Assembly (NCBI RefSeq): GCF_019100565.1
Contig: NZ_JAHRID010000002.1
Location: forward strand, 62,001 to 126,000
Origin: Arsukibacterium indicum
GTDB taxonomy: Bacteria; Pseudomonadota; Gammaproteobacteria; Enterobacterales; Alteromonadaceae
DNA: 64,000 nucleotides
Direction of reading: 5' to 3'
Shown piece by piece: positions 37,116-45,880 of the stretch; the stretch's first letter is position 1; each line of letters opens with the position of its first letter. The translations under genes were made by a program, and so were the position numbers. A model generated the notes under the pieces. The model was not told where the DNA came from, ran no database searches, and worked only from the letters and a program-made list of their open reading frames with translations.

Positions 37116-39628
37116 AACTGACTCCCCCATCCCAGAGGTAAGATAAAAAACAGCGCCAAACTTAGCCAGTACACCGCCAGATAGTAAAACCACAATGGCT
37201 TAATAACCTGCGGCTCGTAGGGCAAGCTGACACTGACATAACCGCGGCCAACTCTCAGTGCCTGAAGCCCTGTTAATACTATTGCCAGTGCCGCATGGCC
37301 AAGCAGGTATAACAGCACAACTGTCAATACCGCATCATGGGCGTTATTGCGATAATCCAGTGCTGCGCTGATAAACAGCAACAACAGGACCACGAAATGC
37401 AGCATGCCAAACGCGGCGCTTAACCACAGCTTTTGTTGTAAGTGTCTGTCATCACCCTCTGCCAGGCGCTGGCATAGTTTATTGAAAAACCAGACACTGA
37501 CACACGCTGCCAGCCCGCCCCAACTCAGCCACCAGACCGATATGGGCCCCTGGTCAGGTGCCGTCCATTGCGGCGCAGCGGTCCACAAATAAAACCAGCC
37601 GAACAACAGTGACATGTAAAGCGAACCATTCGCCAGTAAGGTAACAATCATCCCCCAGCGTCCCGGGCCATCAATGGTGCGGGATTCATAAGGTAGAGAT
37701 GAGGGGCGTGACGCTGACTGCGGGGCCGCTAGCGGATGGCCGCCATTCTCCCAGCTCCAGCGTAGCAGCAGTACGATTGCCACAACAAAGCCAGACAATG
37801 CAATAGGATACCAACGACAAAGCAGGCAAATACACACGACCGCCAGGGCCAATGCACTGTATAAAGGCCACCACGAATTACCCGGCAGCTGCAGCACTTT
37901 CTGCAACTGGGCACTGACCGGTGAGGTGCCGTAAGTTTCACGCAAACCACTGTCAGCATCAGCCAGGCCCTCCTGGCCTGTTCTGATGCGCTCAGCCAGT
38001 TGTGGATCCCGCCACAGCGGCTGGCGGCTGCTTACCGAGGGTAAACTGGCGAAGTTATACTGTGCCGGCGGCATATCCAACGCCCATTCCAGGGTGTCGG
38101 CCTGCCACGGATTGGCGCTGGCGCGTTTGCCAAACCAGAAATGCAGCAACAGGTCCAGCAACACTAACGCCACCCCTATTGCCATAATAAACCCACCAAT
38201 TGATGATAACAGGTTCAAACTATCCCAGCCTACTCCGGATTCATAGGTATACACCCGCCGCGGCATGCCGAGCAAACCGGTCAGGTGCATCAATAAAAAA
38301 GTCATGTTAAAGCCACCAAACGTCAGCCAGAAACCCCAACGGCCTACTACTGCTGAGGGCATCCGGCCGGAAACCAACGGCAACCAGTAATACAGCCCGG
38401 CAATTAATGGGAAAAACATCCCTCCCACCAATACGTAGTGCATATGGGCGACGACAAAGTGGGTGTCATGGACTTGCCAGTTAAACGGTACCAGCGCCAG
38501 CATTACCCCGGTTAATCCACCACAGACAAAAATCACCAGAAAGCCACTGATCCATAGCATTGGTAGCCGGAATACCACCTTACCGCGCCATAACGTCGCC
38601 AGCCAGGCGAAAACCTGAATTGCCGTAGGTATTGCCACCAGCATGCTGGCGATAGAAAAAAAGGCCTGAGCCAGCTGCGGAATGCCCACAGTAAACATAT
38701 GATGCACCCAAAGGCCGAAGCTGATAAAGCCGGTTAAAATAATGGCAATGACTATCCAGCGATAGCCAACAATAGGCCGGCCACTGAAAACCGGGATCAG
38801 GGTTGAAACAATACCCGCTGCCGGCAGAAAAATAATGTAAACCTCGGGATGACCAAACAGCCAGAACAAATGCTGCCACAGCAGCGGATCGCCTCCCGCG
38901 GCCACGGTAAAAAATGGCATACCAGCAGCACGCTCCAGCTCAAGCAGAATACTGGCCAGAATTAACGGCGGAAAACCAAACACAATCATCAGCGCCATCA
39001 CCAGAATGTACCAGCAAAACAGCGGCATCCGGCTCAGTGTCATACCTTTGGCCCTGCTGCATAGAATGGATACTGTGAGCTCTATACCGGCTGCCATCGC
39101 CGATATTTCAACAAAAGTAATTCCCAGCAGCCAGAAATCTGAACCCGGACCGGGAGCAAACTCACTGCTGCTAAGCGGGGTATACATAAACCAGCCGGAA
39201 GCAGGTGCTATCCCAAGCAACAAGCTGGTCATAATAATAATGCCACCAAACAGATAGCAGTAATAACCCAAGGCGCTGAGCCGCGGAAACACCAAATCGC
39301 GGGCGCCAATCATTTTCGGAATTAAATAAATTGCCAACCCTTCCAGCACCGGAATAGCAAATAAAAACATCATGACAGTGCCGTGCATGCTAAACAGCTG
39401 GCCATAGGTTTCAGCATTGATTATATCCTGCTCAGGCAGCGCCAGCTGGGTTCGTAACAACATTGCCAGCACGCCACCCACCAGAAAAAACACCATACCG
39501 GTAACCATAAAGCGCAGGCCTATGGTGCCATGGTTTACGGCGGCCAGACTGCCCAAGCCTGGCAAGTTGGCCCAAACCCGGCCAAGTTTACTGGCTAACT
39601 CTGCCTGGCCCTGCCTGGTGTCAGTCAT
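37112..39628 (-). CDS. Cytochrome c oxidase, fused subunits I and III
   Basis: An 838-residue heme-copper oxidase. Residues 30-500 are subunit I, with twelve helices. Low-spin heme His82 is in SMHGTVMMF, CuB ligand His260 is cross-linked to Tyr264 in GHPEVY, and CuB His309-His310 are in WVHHMF. His395 and His397 are heme ligands in VVAHMHYVL. After a soluble linker, residues 590-838 form seven further helices with a subunit III-like core (GRWGMIVTLLANGSLYMSLL). Fusion of I and III is known in caa3-type enzymes. It overlaps coxB by 8 nt upstream and the next small gene downstream. Confidence 0.92.
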   Translation of the reverse strand: MTDTRQGQAELASKLGRVWANLPGLGSLAAVNHGTIGLRFMVTGMVFFLVGGVLAMLLRTQLALPEQDIINAETYGQLFSMHGTVMMFLFAIPVLEGLAIYLIPKMIGARDLVFPRLSALGYYCYLFGGIIIMTSLLLGIAPASGWFMYTPLSSSEFAPGPGSDFWLLGITFVEISAMAAGIELTVSILCSRAKGMTLSRMPLFCWYILVMALMIVFGFPPLILASILLELERAAGMPFFTVAAGGDPLLWQHLFWLFGHPEVYIIFLPAAGIVSTLIPVFSGRPIVGYRWIVIAIILTGFISFGLWVHHMFTVGIPQLAQAFFSIASMLVAIPTAIQVFAWLATLWRGKVVFRLPMLWISGFLVIFVCGGLTGVMLALVPFNWQVHDTHFVVAHMHYVLVGGMFFPLIAGLYYWLPLVSGRMPSAVVGRWGFWLTFGGFNMTFLLMHLTGLLGMPRRVYTYESGVGWDSLNLLSSIGGFIMAIGVALVLLDLLLHFWFGKRASANPWQADTLEWALDMPPAQYNFASLPSVSSRQPLWRDPQLAERIRTGQEGLADADSGLRETYGTSPVSAQLQKVLQLPGNSWWPLYSALALAVVCICLLCRWYPIALSGFVVAIVLLLRWSWENGGHPLAAPQSASRPSSLPYESRTIDGPGRWGMIVTLLANGSLYMSLLFGWFYLWTAAPQWTAPDQGPISVWWLSWGGLAACVSVWFFNKLCQRLAEGDDRHLQQKLWLSAAFGMLHFVVLLLLFISAALDYRNNAHDAVLTVVLLYLLGHAALAIVLTGLQALRVGRGYVSVSLPYEPQVIKPLWFYYLAVYWLSLALFFILPLGWGSQF

Positions 39629-40484
39629 CTTTCACTTTCTCCTGTTGCTCAAGACCCGACCTACCGGCATTTTCCAACCACCCGGCAAAATCAGCTGGTT
39701 CATGGGCTATCACGGTAAATTGCATATGAGCATGACCAACACCGCAATATTCAGCGCATTGACCGCGATAAGTACCTGATGCGGATGCCTCCAGTTTAAG
39801 AACATTTTTGCGCCCGGGTATCAGGTCGAGCTTAACCCCGAGCCTCGGCACCCAGAATGAGTGAATAACATCAGCACTGTGTAACTGCAGATGAACCACT
39901 GTATTGACAGGAATATGCAGCGTATCTGTCAGTTGAATATTATGCTCCGGATAATTTACCTGCCAGTACCACTGATGGCCGGTAATATCAATTTGCATGG
40001 CATTGTCCGCTGGCAGCGGTATCATTCTTTGCCCCACCGGCACACCGGCTATCAGCAGCACAATAATACTAACGGACGGCAACACCAATCCTCCCCAAAT
40101 AATCCAGCCGCTGACAACGCTGCTTTCTGCCATATCGTTAGCCCGTCGCTTAATAGCGTAGTGCCATAGCGCTATCACAGCTAGCAACACCAGACTGAAA
40201 AAACCAAACATCAGCCACCACAGCCAGGCTACCTCAGCCGCTGCCGGCCCTTGAGGGTCCAGACTGGAAAAAGGCCCACTGCAACCGCTGACAGTCAGCA
40301 ACAGGATAGCTGACCAGAATACTGCTACACTGTGCTTTAATAACTTACCGGGACAACGAAGTACTGCCGCTGAAAGCCACCTAAAGAACCACTTCGAGAA
40401 CCGCTTTGAAAGCCACGTTGAAATTTGCGGAGGTACAACATGTCGATGGAACCCATCATCAGCCAAATCAAGGTGTTTGGCCAT
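39621..40484 (-). CDS. coxB: Cytochrome c oxidase subunit II (start uncertain)
   Basis: Electron entry subunit. After a hydrophobic signal segment with the lipobox-like VSGC, two membrane helices precede a periplasmic cupredoxin domain. That domain has the complete CuA site GQCAEYCGVGHAHM. This makes cytochrome c, not quinol, the donor. The frame has no ATG, GTG or TTG between 40466 and the signal peptide. The ATG at 40484 or TTG at 40466 must therefore be used, or a non-standard codon. Either way a basic 40-residue leader results that overlaps the start of the divergent DUF2231 gene by about 45 bases. Confidence 0.85.
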   Translation of the reverse strand: MAKHLDLADDGFHRHVVPPQISTWLSKRFSKWFFRWLSAAVLRCPGKLLKHSVAVFWSAILLLTVSGCSGPFSSLDPQGPAAAEVAWLWWLMFGFFSLVLLAVIALWHYAIKRRANDMAESSVVSGWIIWGGLVLPSVSIIVLLIAGVPVGQRMIPLPADNAMQIDITGHQWYWQVNYPEHNIQLTDTLHIPVNTVVHLQLHSADVIHSFWVPRLGVKLDLIPGRKNVLKLEASASGTYRGQCAEYCGVGHAHMQFTVIAHEPADFAGWLENAGRSGLEQQEKVKDD

Positions 40485-40919
40485 CCAGTTCATCCGGGAC
40501 TTATTCATTTTCCGGTCGCGGCACTGCTCGGACTGATTGCCACAGATTTGGCTTATATGTACAGCACCGATCCATTCTGGGCCCGTGCCAGTTTGTGGTT
40601 GTCGGGTGTCGGTGCAATAGGTGGCTGGCTGGCCAGCACTGCCGGCCTGATGGATTTGCTGCTGGTAAGCCAGATCAGACGACTGGTCAGCGGCTGGTGC
40701 CACGCTATACTGGCGGTCATGTTGCTGTCGCTGGCAACCTTTAACTGGCTGATGCGTCTGCCGGACGCTGCGGCCCAAATCATGCCCAAAGGCCTTTACC
40801 TGTCGTTGCTCAGCGGAGTATTGATTATTGCTACCGGCTATCTGGGTGGCCGACTGGTATATGAATACGCAGTAGGAGTGAATATTGACGATATGCTGCA
40901 ACAAGACGCGAAACCGTAA
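40440..40919 (+). CDS. DUF2231 domain membrane protein
   Basis: A 159-residue protein with the DUF2231 signature FGHPVHPGLIHFPVA at its N-terminus and four hydrophobic helices. Two His-Pro pairs in this motif could be metal or heme ligands; the family's role is unknown but it often accompanies oxidase and copper genes. The ATG at 40440 has GGAGG ten bases upstream, so the start is strong. It is divergent from and overlapping coxB, and convergent with the CopD-like gene. Confidence 0.86.
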   Translation: MSMEPIISQIKVFGHPVHPGLIHFPVAALLGLIATDLAYMYSTDPFWARASLWLSGVGAIGGWLASTAGLMDLLLVSQIRRLVSGWCHAILAVMLLSLATFNWLMRLPDAAAQIMPKGLYLSLLSGVLIIATGYLGGRLVYEYAVGVNIDDMLQQDAKP

Positions 40920-40945
40920 AATACCGGTCAGCCACTTTGCACCAG

Positions 40946-41380
40946 TCAGGAGGCAAACCATCGTAATGCCTCCAGTTGTGGTTTTAACAGCACCAGCACA
41001 ATAATAGTCAGTATCAGCGCCAAAACGATACCCAGTAAACCAATGCTTTTTCCGGTAATACTACTGGCATTTGGTCTGTGGCTATACAAAATCAATAAGC
41101 CAGAGCCAACATGACAGAATACCAGGCCGGTAACCAGGGTAAGCTTTAGCAATAACCAACTACTGAAATTACCAGTAAAAGCAAATATCGCGGTTCCGCT
41201 AACAATTGCAAGCAAGCCGGCAGGGCTCGCCAGCCGGGTAAACCATACCCGCTCCAGCGTATCAACTTTACTGTCACTTTTCAGACCGGCATCGGGCCGC
41301 GATATCAGTATTAACATAACAGATAACGATGCTGCCCAGATGACCAGGCTCGTGATATGCAAAAACAACAACCAGACCAT
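40946..41380 (-). CDS. CopD-like four-helix membrane protein
   Basis: A 144-residue polytopic protein. WLLFLHITSLVIWAASL at the N-terminus, the histidine in the first helix and the GHxGSG-like FCHVGSGLL segment in the third resemble the CopD/DUF2269 superfamily of copper- or heme-associated membrane proteins. It lies beside the oxidase cluster and converges on DUF2231. The assignment rests on pattern, not on a diagnostic motif. Confidence 0.6.
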   Translation of the reverse strand: MVWLLFLHITSLVIWAASLSVMLILISRPDAGLKSDSKVDTLERVWFTRLASPAGLLAIVSGTAIFAFTGNFSSWLLLKLTLVTGLVFCHVGSGLLILYSHRPNASSITGKSIGLLGIVLALILTIIVLVLLKPQLEALRWFAS

Positions 41381-41568
41381 TAACCTATTCCATTGGCGAT
41401 GGGAAAAACAAGCAGAACCCCAGCTAATATATTAATTAAATGAATGTTTTAATCTATCTATGCACATAACTGTAGCAGACAAATAAGGAAGCGCAGCACG
41501 GCAGCTGAAAAACTTCAGCCACCGTCTGGATTAGAAATTAGGCGCTGCAGCAGTGCAAAAGGCTTCTG

Positions 41569-44500
41569 CTAGCTCACCGTTTTTATTTTAAAGACACTGC
41601 AATACAACACAGGCAAAAATAGCAGCGTCAGGATTGTCGCAAACCCTAAGCCGAACATGATAACCACCGCCAGACTGGCAAAGAACACATCGCCCAGTAA
41701 AGGTATCATCCCCAGGATTGTGGTAATGGCAGCCATTGCAACCGGCCGCACCCGGCTAACTGCGCTGTCAAATACTGCGTCAAATGCTGCCTTGCCCTCG
41801 CTCAGCTCCAGCTTTATTTGCTCGACCAGCACAATACAGTTTTTTATCAGCATACCCGACAAGCTTAAAAAGCCCAGCAGCGCAATAAAGCCAAATGGCG
41901 CATTTAACAGTAATAAGCCAAAACTTACCCCAATAATGGCGAGCGGCACACAAGCCCAGATCACCAGGGCACTTCGCAAAGAGTTGAACAGCAGTACCGT
42001 TACCACAAACATCATTAAATACCCCAGGGGCAGCGAGCTAAATAGCGCCTTTTGGGCCTTTTGCTGCGCTTCATACTCCCCCCCCCAGCTAAGAAAATAT
42101 CCGGTTGGCAGAGGGATCGCCTCTATCTGCGCCTGTACTCTGGCTTGCAGTGCCGAAGCTGTGTCGTCAGATAGCGTATCGTGATCTGCCATAACGGTAA
42201 TGGTTCTTTTACGGTCACGGCGCTGAATTTGTGCATCTTCCCAGACTAAATCAAAACCAGTAACAACCTGGGTTATCGGCACATATCGCTGCAATTTGTT
42301 GCTATATACCTGCAAATCGTATAAAGCGTCCAGATTATCCCGCTCGGCCAATGGTGATCTGGCAACAATAGGCAGCAAATGGGTGCCGTCACGATAAATA
42401 CCTACGGTACGACCGGACATGCTGGTCAGCAGTACGTCATCAATATCCTGCTTACTTACCCCTGCCCTACGGGCCATGGCTTCGTTAAACCTGGGTCGGA
42501 TAACCTTTGCCCGCTCGCGCCAGTTATCCCTGATACTCACCGCCTGGCCGTCAGCCAGCAAAATTTCTTTAGCCTGCATGGCTAATTTTCGTAATACATC
42601 AGGATCGCCGCCACTGAACCTGGCTTCAATTTTAGCCGGCGTAGATGGGCCAACTTCAAGCCGTAATAGCTTATGCTGCACTCTGGGTAGCTGTTCAGTT
42701 ATGTATTGCCGGGTTTGTTGCATTAATACCGGCAGTTGATCACGATCGTTGGCCCGGATAATCAGCTGACTGTATGCTGCAAAGTTTTTTTCTGGCTGAT
42801 ACGTCAGCATAAAACGTTCGGCACCCCGACCACTGGTACTGGTAACGTGGCTTACCTCATCCAGGGACTTCAGATAATTCATCAGACGCACAGCGTCGTC
42901 ACTGGCATGCTGAATATCAGTGCCTTCAGGTTGCCATAAATCGACCAGAAAAATAGGGGTATTGGATGGTGGAAAAAATACCTGTTTAACGCTGCCAAAA
43001 CCGATGACGGCTGCGACCAGCAAACTTAATGTCAGTAAATAAGTGCTCAGCCGATGCTGTAGTGCCAAACGTAAAACTTTACGATAAACGGTAAAGATTG
43101 CCCCCTGATACAGCTGCTCTGCTTTGGTATCTGATTGCGGCTTGTCCCTGAATAACAGGCTGGCAAAAAATGGGGTCAGGGTAATTGCGGTTACCCAGCT
43201 CAGTAACAACGATACCAATAATACCCAGAACAGGCTGCCGGCAAATTCCCCTGTGGCATCACTGGATAAGCCAATAGGCGCAAATGCCGCAATAGCAATA
43301 ACGGTAGCACCTAACAAAGGCCACTGCGTTTGTCTGACAATCAGACTGGCTGCATCTGCCAGTTTCAAGCGTCGTTGCATGCCAATCAAAATGCCTTCGG
43401 TAATCACAATGGCATTATCAACTAACATGCCAAGGGCAATGATCAGCGCGCCGAGCGACACCCGCTGCAATTCAATATTCATTTGCCGCATGAAAATAAA
43501 GGTACCCAACACCGTCAGCAGCAGGATTACCCCAATTAAAATGCCACTGCGAAGCCCCATAAACAGCAGCAGCACCACAATTACGATGGCAACGGCTGCC
43601 GCCAGATTCATAATAAAACCGCTCACCGATGTCGCCACTTCATCCGGCTGGTTATAAATAGTATTCAGGGTTATTCCAACCGGCTTATTGTACTCCAGTG
43701 TATCCAGCCGTTGCTGCACCTGTTCACCGGCGTCGACCACATTAACCCCGGCAGCAAAGGAAATCCCCAGGGTCAGCGCATTCTGACCATTAAAACGGAT
43801 AAGCTGGTTCGGAACCTCAGCATTCTCCCGGTAAACCCGTGCCACATCGCCCAGATAAATGAGTTCTGTTGAGTCCGGGCTTGAGATAATCAGACTTTCT
43901 AATTCTGCTACCGATTCAAATTCACCCGTTGGATAAATTCGCAGCCGGTCTGGCCCCACTTTAATCGAGCCGGCATTGGCAACCATATTCTGACTTTGCA
44001 GCAAGGCTGATAAGGTTTGGGGGGCAATACCTAAAGCCGTTAAGCGGGGCCGCGAAATTTCGACAATAACCTGTTGCTGCTGCACGCCACCCACCGCCAC
44101 CTTGCCAACACCTGGTACCAGCACCAACTCCCGACGTAAAAAGTCAACGTAATCCCTTAGCTCTTCACTACTATAACCATCACCGCTTATTGCAAATAAA
44201 ATACCGTAAACATCGCCGAAATCATCTTTAACCTGAGGGCTTTTCACACCAGGTGGCAGTTGGGGTTGTAAATCATTTACCTTGTGACGCAGCTCATCCC
44301 AAATCTGCTTTAATTCTCTTGCCCGGTAGGTATCCTTCATCTCTACCATCAGTTGCGACAGCCCCGCCGATGATACGGAGCTGACATGGTTAACGTATGG
44401 CAGTTGCTGGATCATATTTTCCAGCGGATAACTGACTTCTTCTTCAACCTGCGTAGGCGACGCTCCCGGATACTGTGTGATAATAAGTGCTTGTTTCAGC

Positions 44501-44622
44501 GTAAATTGCGGATCTTCCAGCCGGCCCAATCCTGAATATGACACGATGCCACCAAATAACAAAATAGCGGCAAACAACCAGGAAGACGTCCGGTAACGAA
44601 TAAAATAAAGGGCGAGATCCAT
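41569..44622 (-). CDS. RND efflux transporter permease
   Basis: A 1017-residue inner-membrane pump of the AcrB/HAE superfamily with twelve helices and two large periplasmic loops. In helix 4 the proton-relay pair reads Asp402-Asn403 (MLVDNAIV) where AcrB has Asp-Asp. Helix 10 keeps Lys927 (LIKNCIVLVEQ), and RVRPVAMAAITTILGMIPL follows. The substrate is unknown. The adaptor gene lies 2 nt upstream on the same strand. No TolC-type gene is present nearby, so a chromosomal TolC elsewhere is presumably used. Confidence 0.93.
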   Translation of the reverse strand: MDLALYFIRYRTSSWLFAAILLFGGIVSYSGLGRLEDPQFTLKQALIITQYPGASPTQVEEEVSYPLENMIQQLPYVNHVSSVSSAGLSQLMVEMKDTYRARELKQIWDELRHKVNDLQPQLPPGVKSPQVKDDFGDVYGILFAISGDGYSSEELRDYVDFLRRELVLVPGVGKVAVGGVQQQQVIVEISRPRLTALGIAPQTLSALLQSQNMVANAGSIKVGPDRLRIYPTGEFESVAELESLIISSPDSTELIYLGDVARVYRENAEVPNQLIRFNGQNALTLGISFAAGVNVVDAGEQVQQRLDTLEYNKPVGITLNTIYNQPDEVATSVSGFIMNLAAAVAIVIVVLLLFMGLRSGILIGVILLLTVLGTFIFMRQMNIELQRVSLGALIIALGMLVDNAIVITEGILIGMQRRLKLADAASLIVRQTQWPLLGATVIAIAAFAPIGLSSDATGEFAGSLFWVLLVSLLLSWVTAITLTPFFASLLFRDKPQSDTKAEQLYQGAIFTVYRKVLRLALQHRLSTYLLTLSLLVAAVIGFGSVKQVFFPPSNTPIFLVDLWQPEGTDIQHASDDAVRLMNYLKSLDEVSHVTSTSGRGAERFMLTYQPEKNFAAYSQLIIRANDRDQLPVLMQQTRQYITEQLPRVQHKLLRLEVGPSTPAKIEARFSGGDPDVLRKLAMQAKEILLADGQAVSIRDNWRERAKVIRPRFNEAMARRAGVSKQDIDDVLLTSMSGRTVGIYRDGTHLLPIVARSPLAERDNLDALYDLQVYSNKLQRYVPITQVVTGFDLVWEDAQIQRRDRKRTITVMADHDTLSDDTASALQARVQAQIEAIPLPTGYFLSWGGEYEAQQKAQKALFSSLPLGYLMMFVVTVLLFNSLRSALVIWACVPLAIIGVSFGLLLLNAPFGFIALLGFLSLSGMLIKNCIVLVEQIKLELSEGKAAFDAVFDSAVSRVRPVAMAAITTILGMIPLLGDVFFASLAVVIMFGLGFATILTLLFLPVLYCSVFKIKTVS

Positions 44623-44624
44623 AG

Positions 44625-45713
44625 TTAAAGTCCCCGCTCGCGCACCCAGGGCCTTACCTGCTGTCCTTCTGTCAGCTGTTGGACACCAGCAGTAACAACT
44701 TGCTCACCAGCAGTCAGTCCTTCAGTAATGGCTGCTCCGGCACTGGTTAAACTGCTGACCGTTACAGCACGTCGCTGTACCTGGCCATTGTCAGGATTAT
44801 ATATCCAGACATAGCTCTGCTGTTGATTTACCGCGGTATCATCCGGCATAAAAATGGCGCTGGCAGGAATAAACAAGGCATCGACATAAGCGGCATTAAT
44901 TTTACTGACTTCAGCAATGACGTTCGCAGTCATGCCTGAGAGCACATTAAATTCAGTTGGTGTCGCCATACTGAATACCACTTTAAAACTGTTGGTGGCC
45001 GGATCGGCACGGGTATCCCATTCGCGGATCCTGGCCCGGTAGCGATACATCGGATGGGAGTCGAACACCACTTCAGGCTGGTAATCAAAATCTTTGCGAA
45101 CATTTGAAATGACATCTTCCGGCACCTGGATAACCACATCCACCCGGTCTCTTACCTGCAGCTCCATTATCGGTTGCTGTGCTGCGATATTTTCATGGTT
45201 CTCAACCAGTAAGCGGGAAATAATGCCAGCGAAAGGCGCCTGTAACAGGGTATAGCTCAGGGCTGTTTCTGCGGTGGATAAATCAGCCTGCGCGACTTGC
45301 AACTGAGCTTTGGCCTCATCAAATACCGCCTGTGATACCAGTTTCTGGGCAATGAGCTGTTCGGCACGGGTAAACTGGGTCTGAGCCAACTCATAGCGTG
45401 CCCGCGCCTGATCCAGTTTCAACTTGAAATCAGTGTCATCCAGCCTGGCCAGTAACTCGCCATTTTGTACTTGCTGACCAGGCCGGGCCATTAGCTCAAC
45501 GAGTTTGCCGCTGACCCGGAAGGTTAAGTTTGCCCGCACGGTTGGCTCTACCACAGCTGGAAACTGCCGCACTGCACCGCCGGCATCGCTGCCAACCTGA
45601 TGTAATTTAACCGGACGGATCAGCGGTTCAGTCTCAGTTGTTGCCGGCTCACTACAGGCCAGTAATAAGGAGCCAGAGCAGACTATCAGTAAAACCTGTG
45701 AAAAACGCCGCAT
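44625..45713 (-). CDS. RND efflux membrane fusion lipoprotein
   Basis: A 362-residue periplasmic adaptor (HlyD/AcrA family). A signal peptide with lipobox LLAC (Cys20) precedes the lipoyl-like barrel (RPGQQVQNGELLARLDD), a coiled-coil hairpin rich in Ala and Gln (residues 105-160), and beta-barrel domains. The ATG at 45713 has AGGAA upstream; a 40-residue longer frame has no lipoprotein signal. It is cotranscribed with the permease, 2 nt apart. Confidence 0.92.
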   Translation of the reverse strand: MRRFSQVLLIVCSGSLLLACSEPATTETEPLIRPVKLHQVGSDAGGAVRQFPAVVEPTVRANLTFRVSGKLVELMARPGQQVQNGELLARLDDTDFKLKLDQARARYELAQTQFTRAEQLIAQKLVSQAVFDEAKAQLQVAQADLSTAETALSYTLLQAPFAGIISRLLVENHENIAAQQPIMELQVRDRVDVVIQVPEDVISNVRKDFDYQPEVVFDSHPMYRYRARIREWDTRADPATNSFKVVFSMATPTEFNVLSGMTANVIAEVSKINAAYVDALFIPASAIFMPDDTAVNQQQSYVWIYNPDNGQVQRRAVTVSSLTSAGAAITEGLTAGEQVVTAGVQQLTEGQQVRPWVRERGL

Positions 45714-45880
45714 AATATTATTCCTGAACGCTGATGTCGAAAAAGTAAAGCGGCCAGTCTGACAAAACGCAACCGCCTTTCGGGATGCAGAAAAAACAAT
45801 AAACCGCTTATCAGATTGGACCAGTAATACCAATTAAACATCAAAAAGGGTTCTTTGACAGCAAGTTTTTCTGCAGTAAC

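Noticed and set aside
40485..40961. Long upstream extension of the coxB frame
   Set aside because: Low-complexity Gln/His-rich sequence antisense to the DUF2231 gene; not homologous to subunit II.
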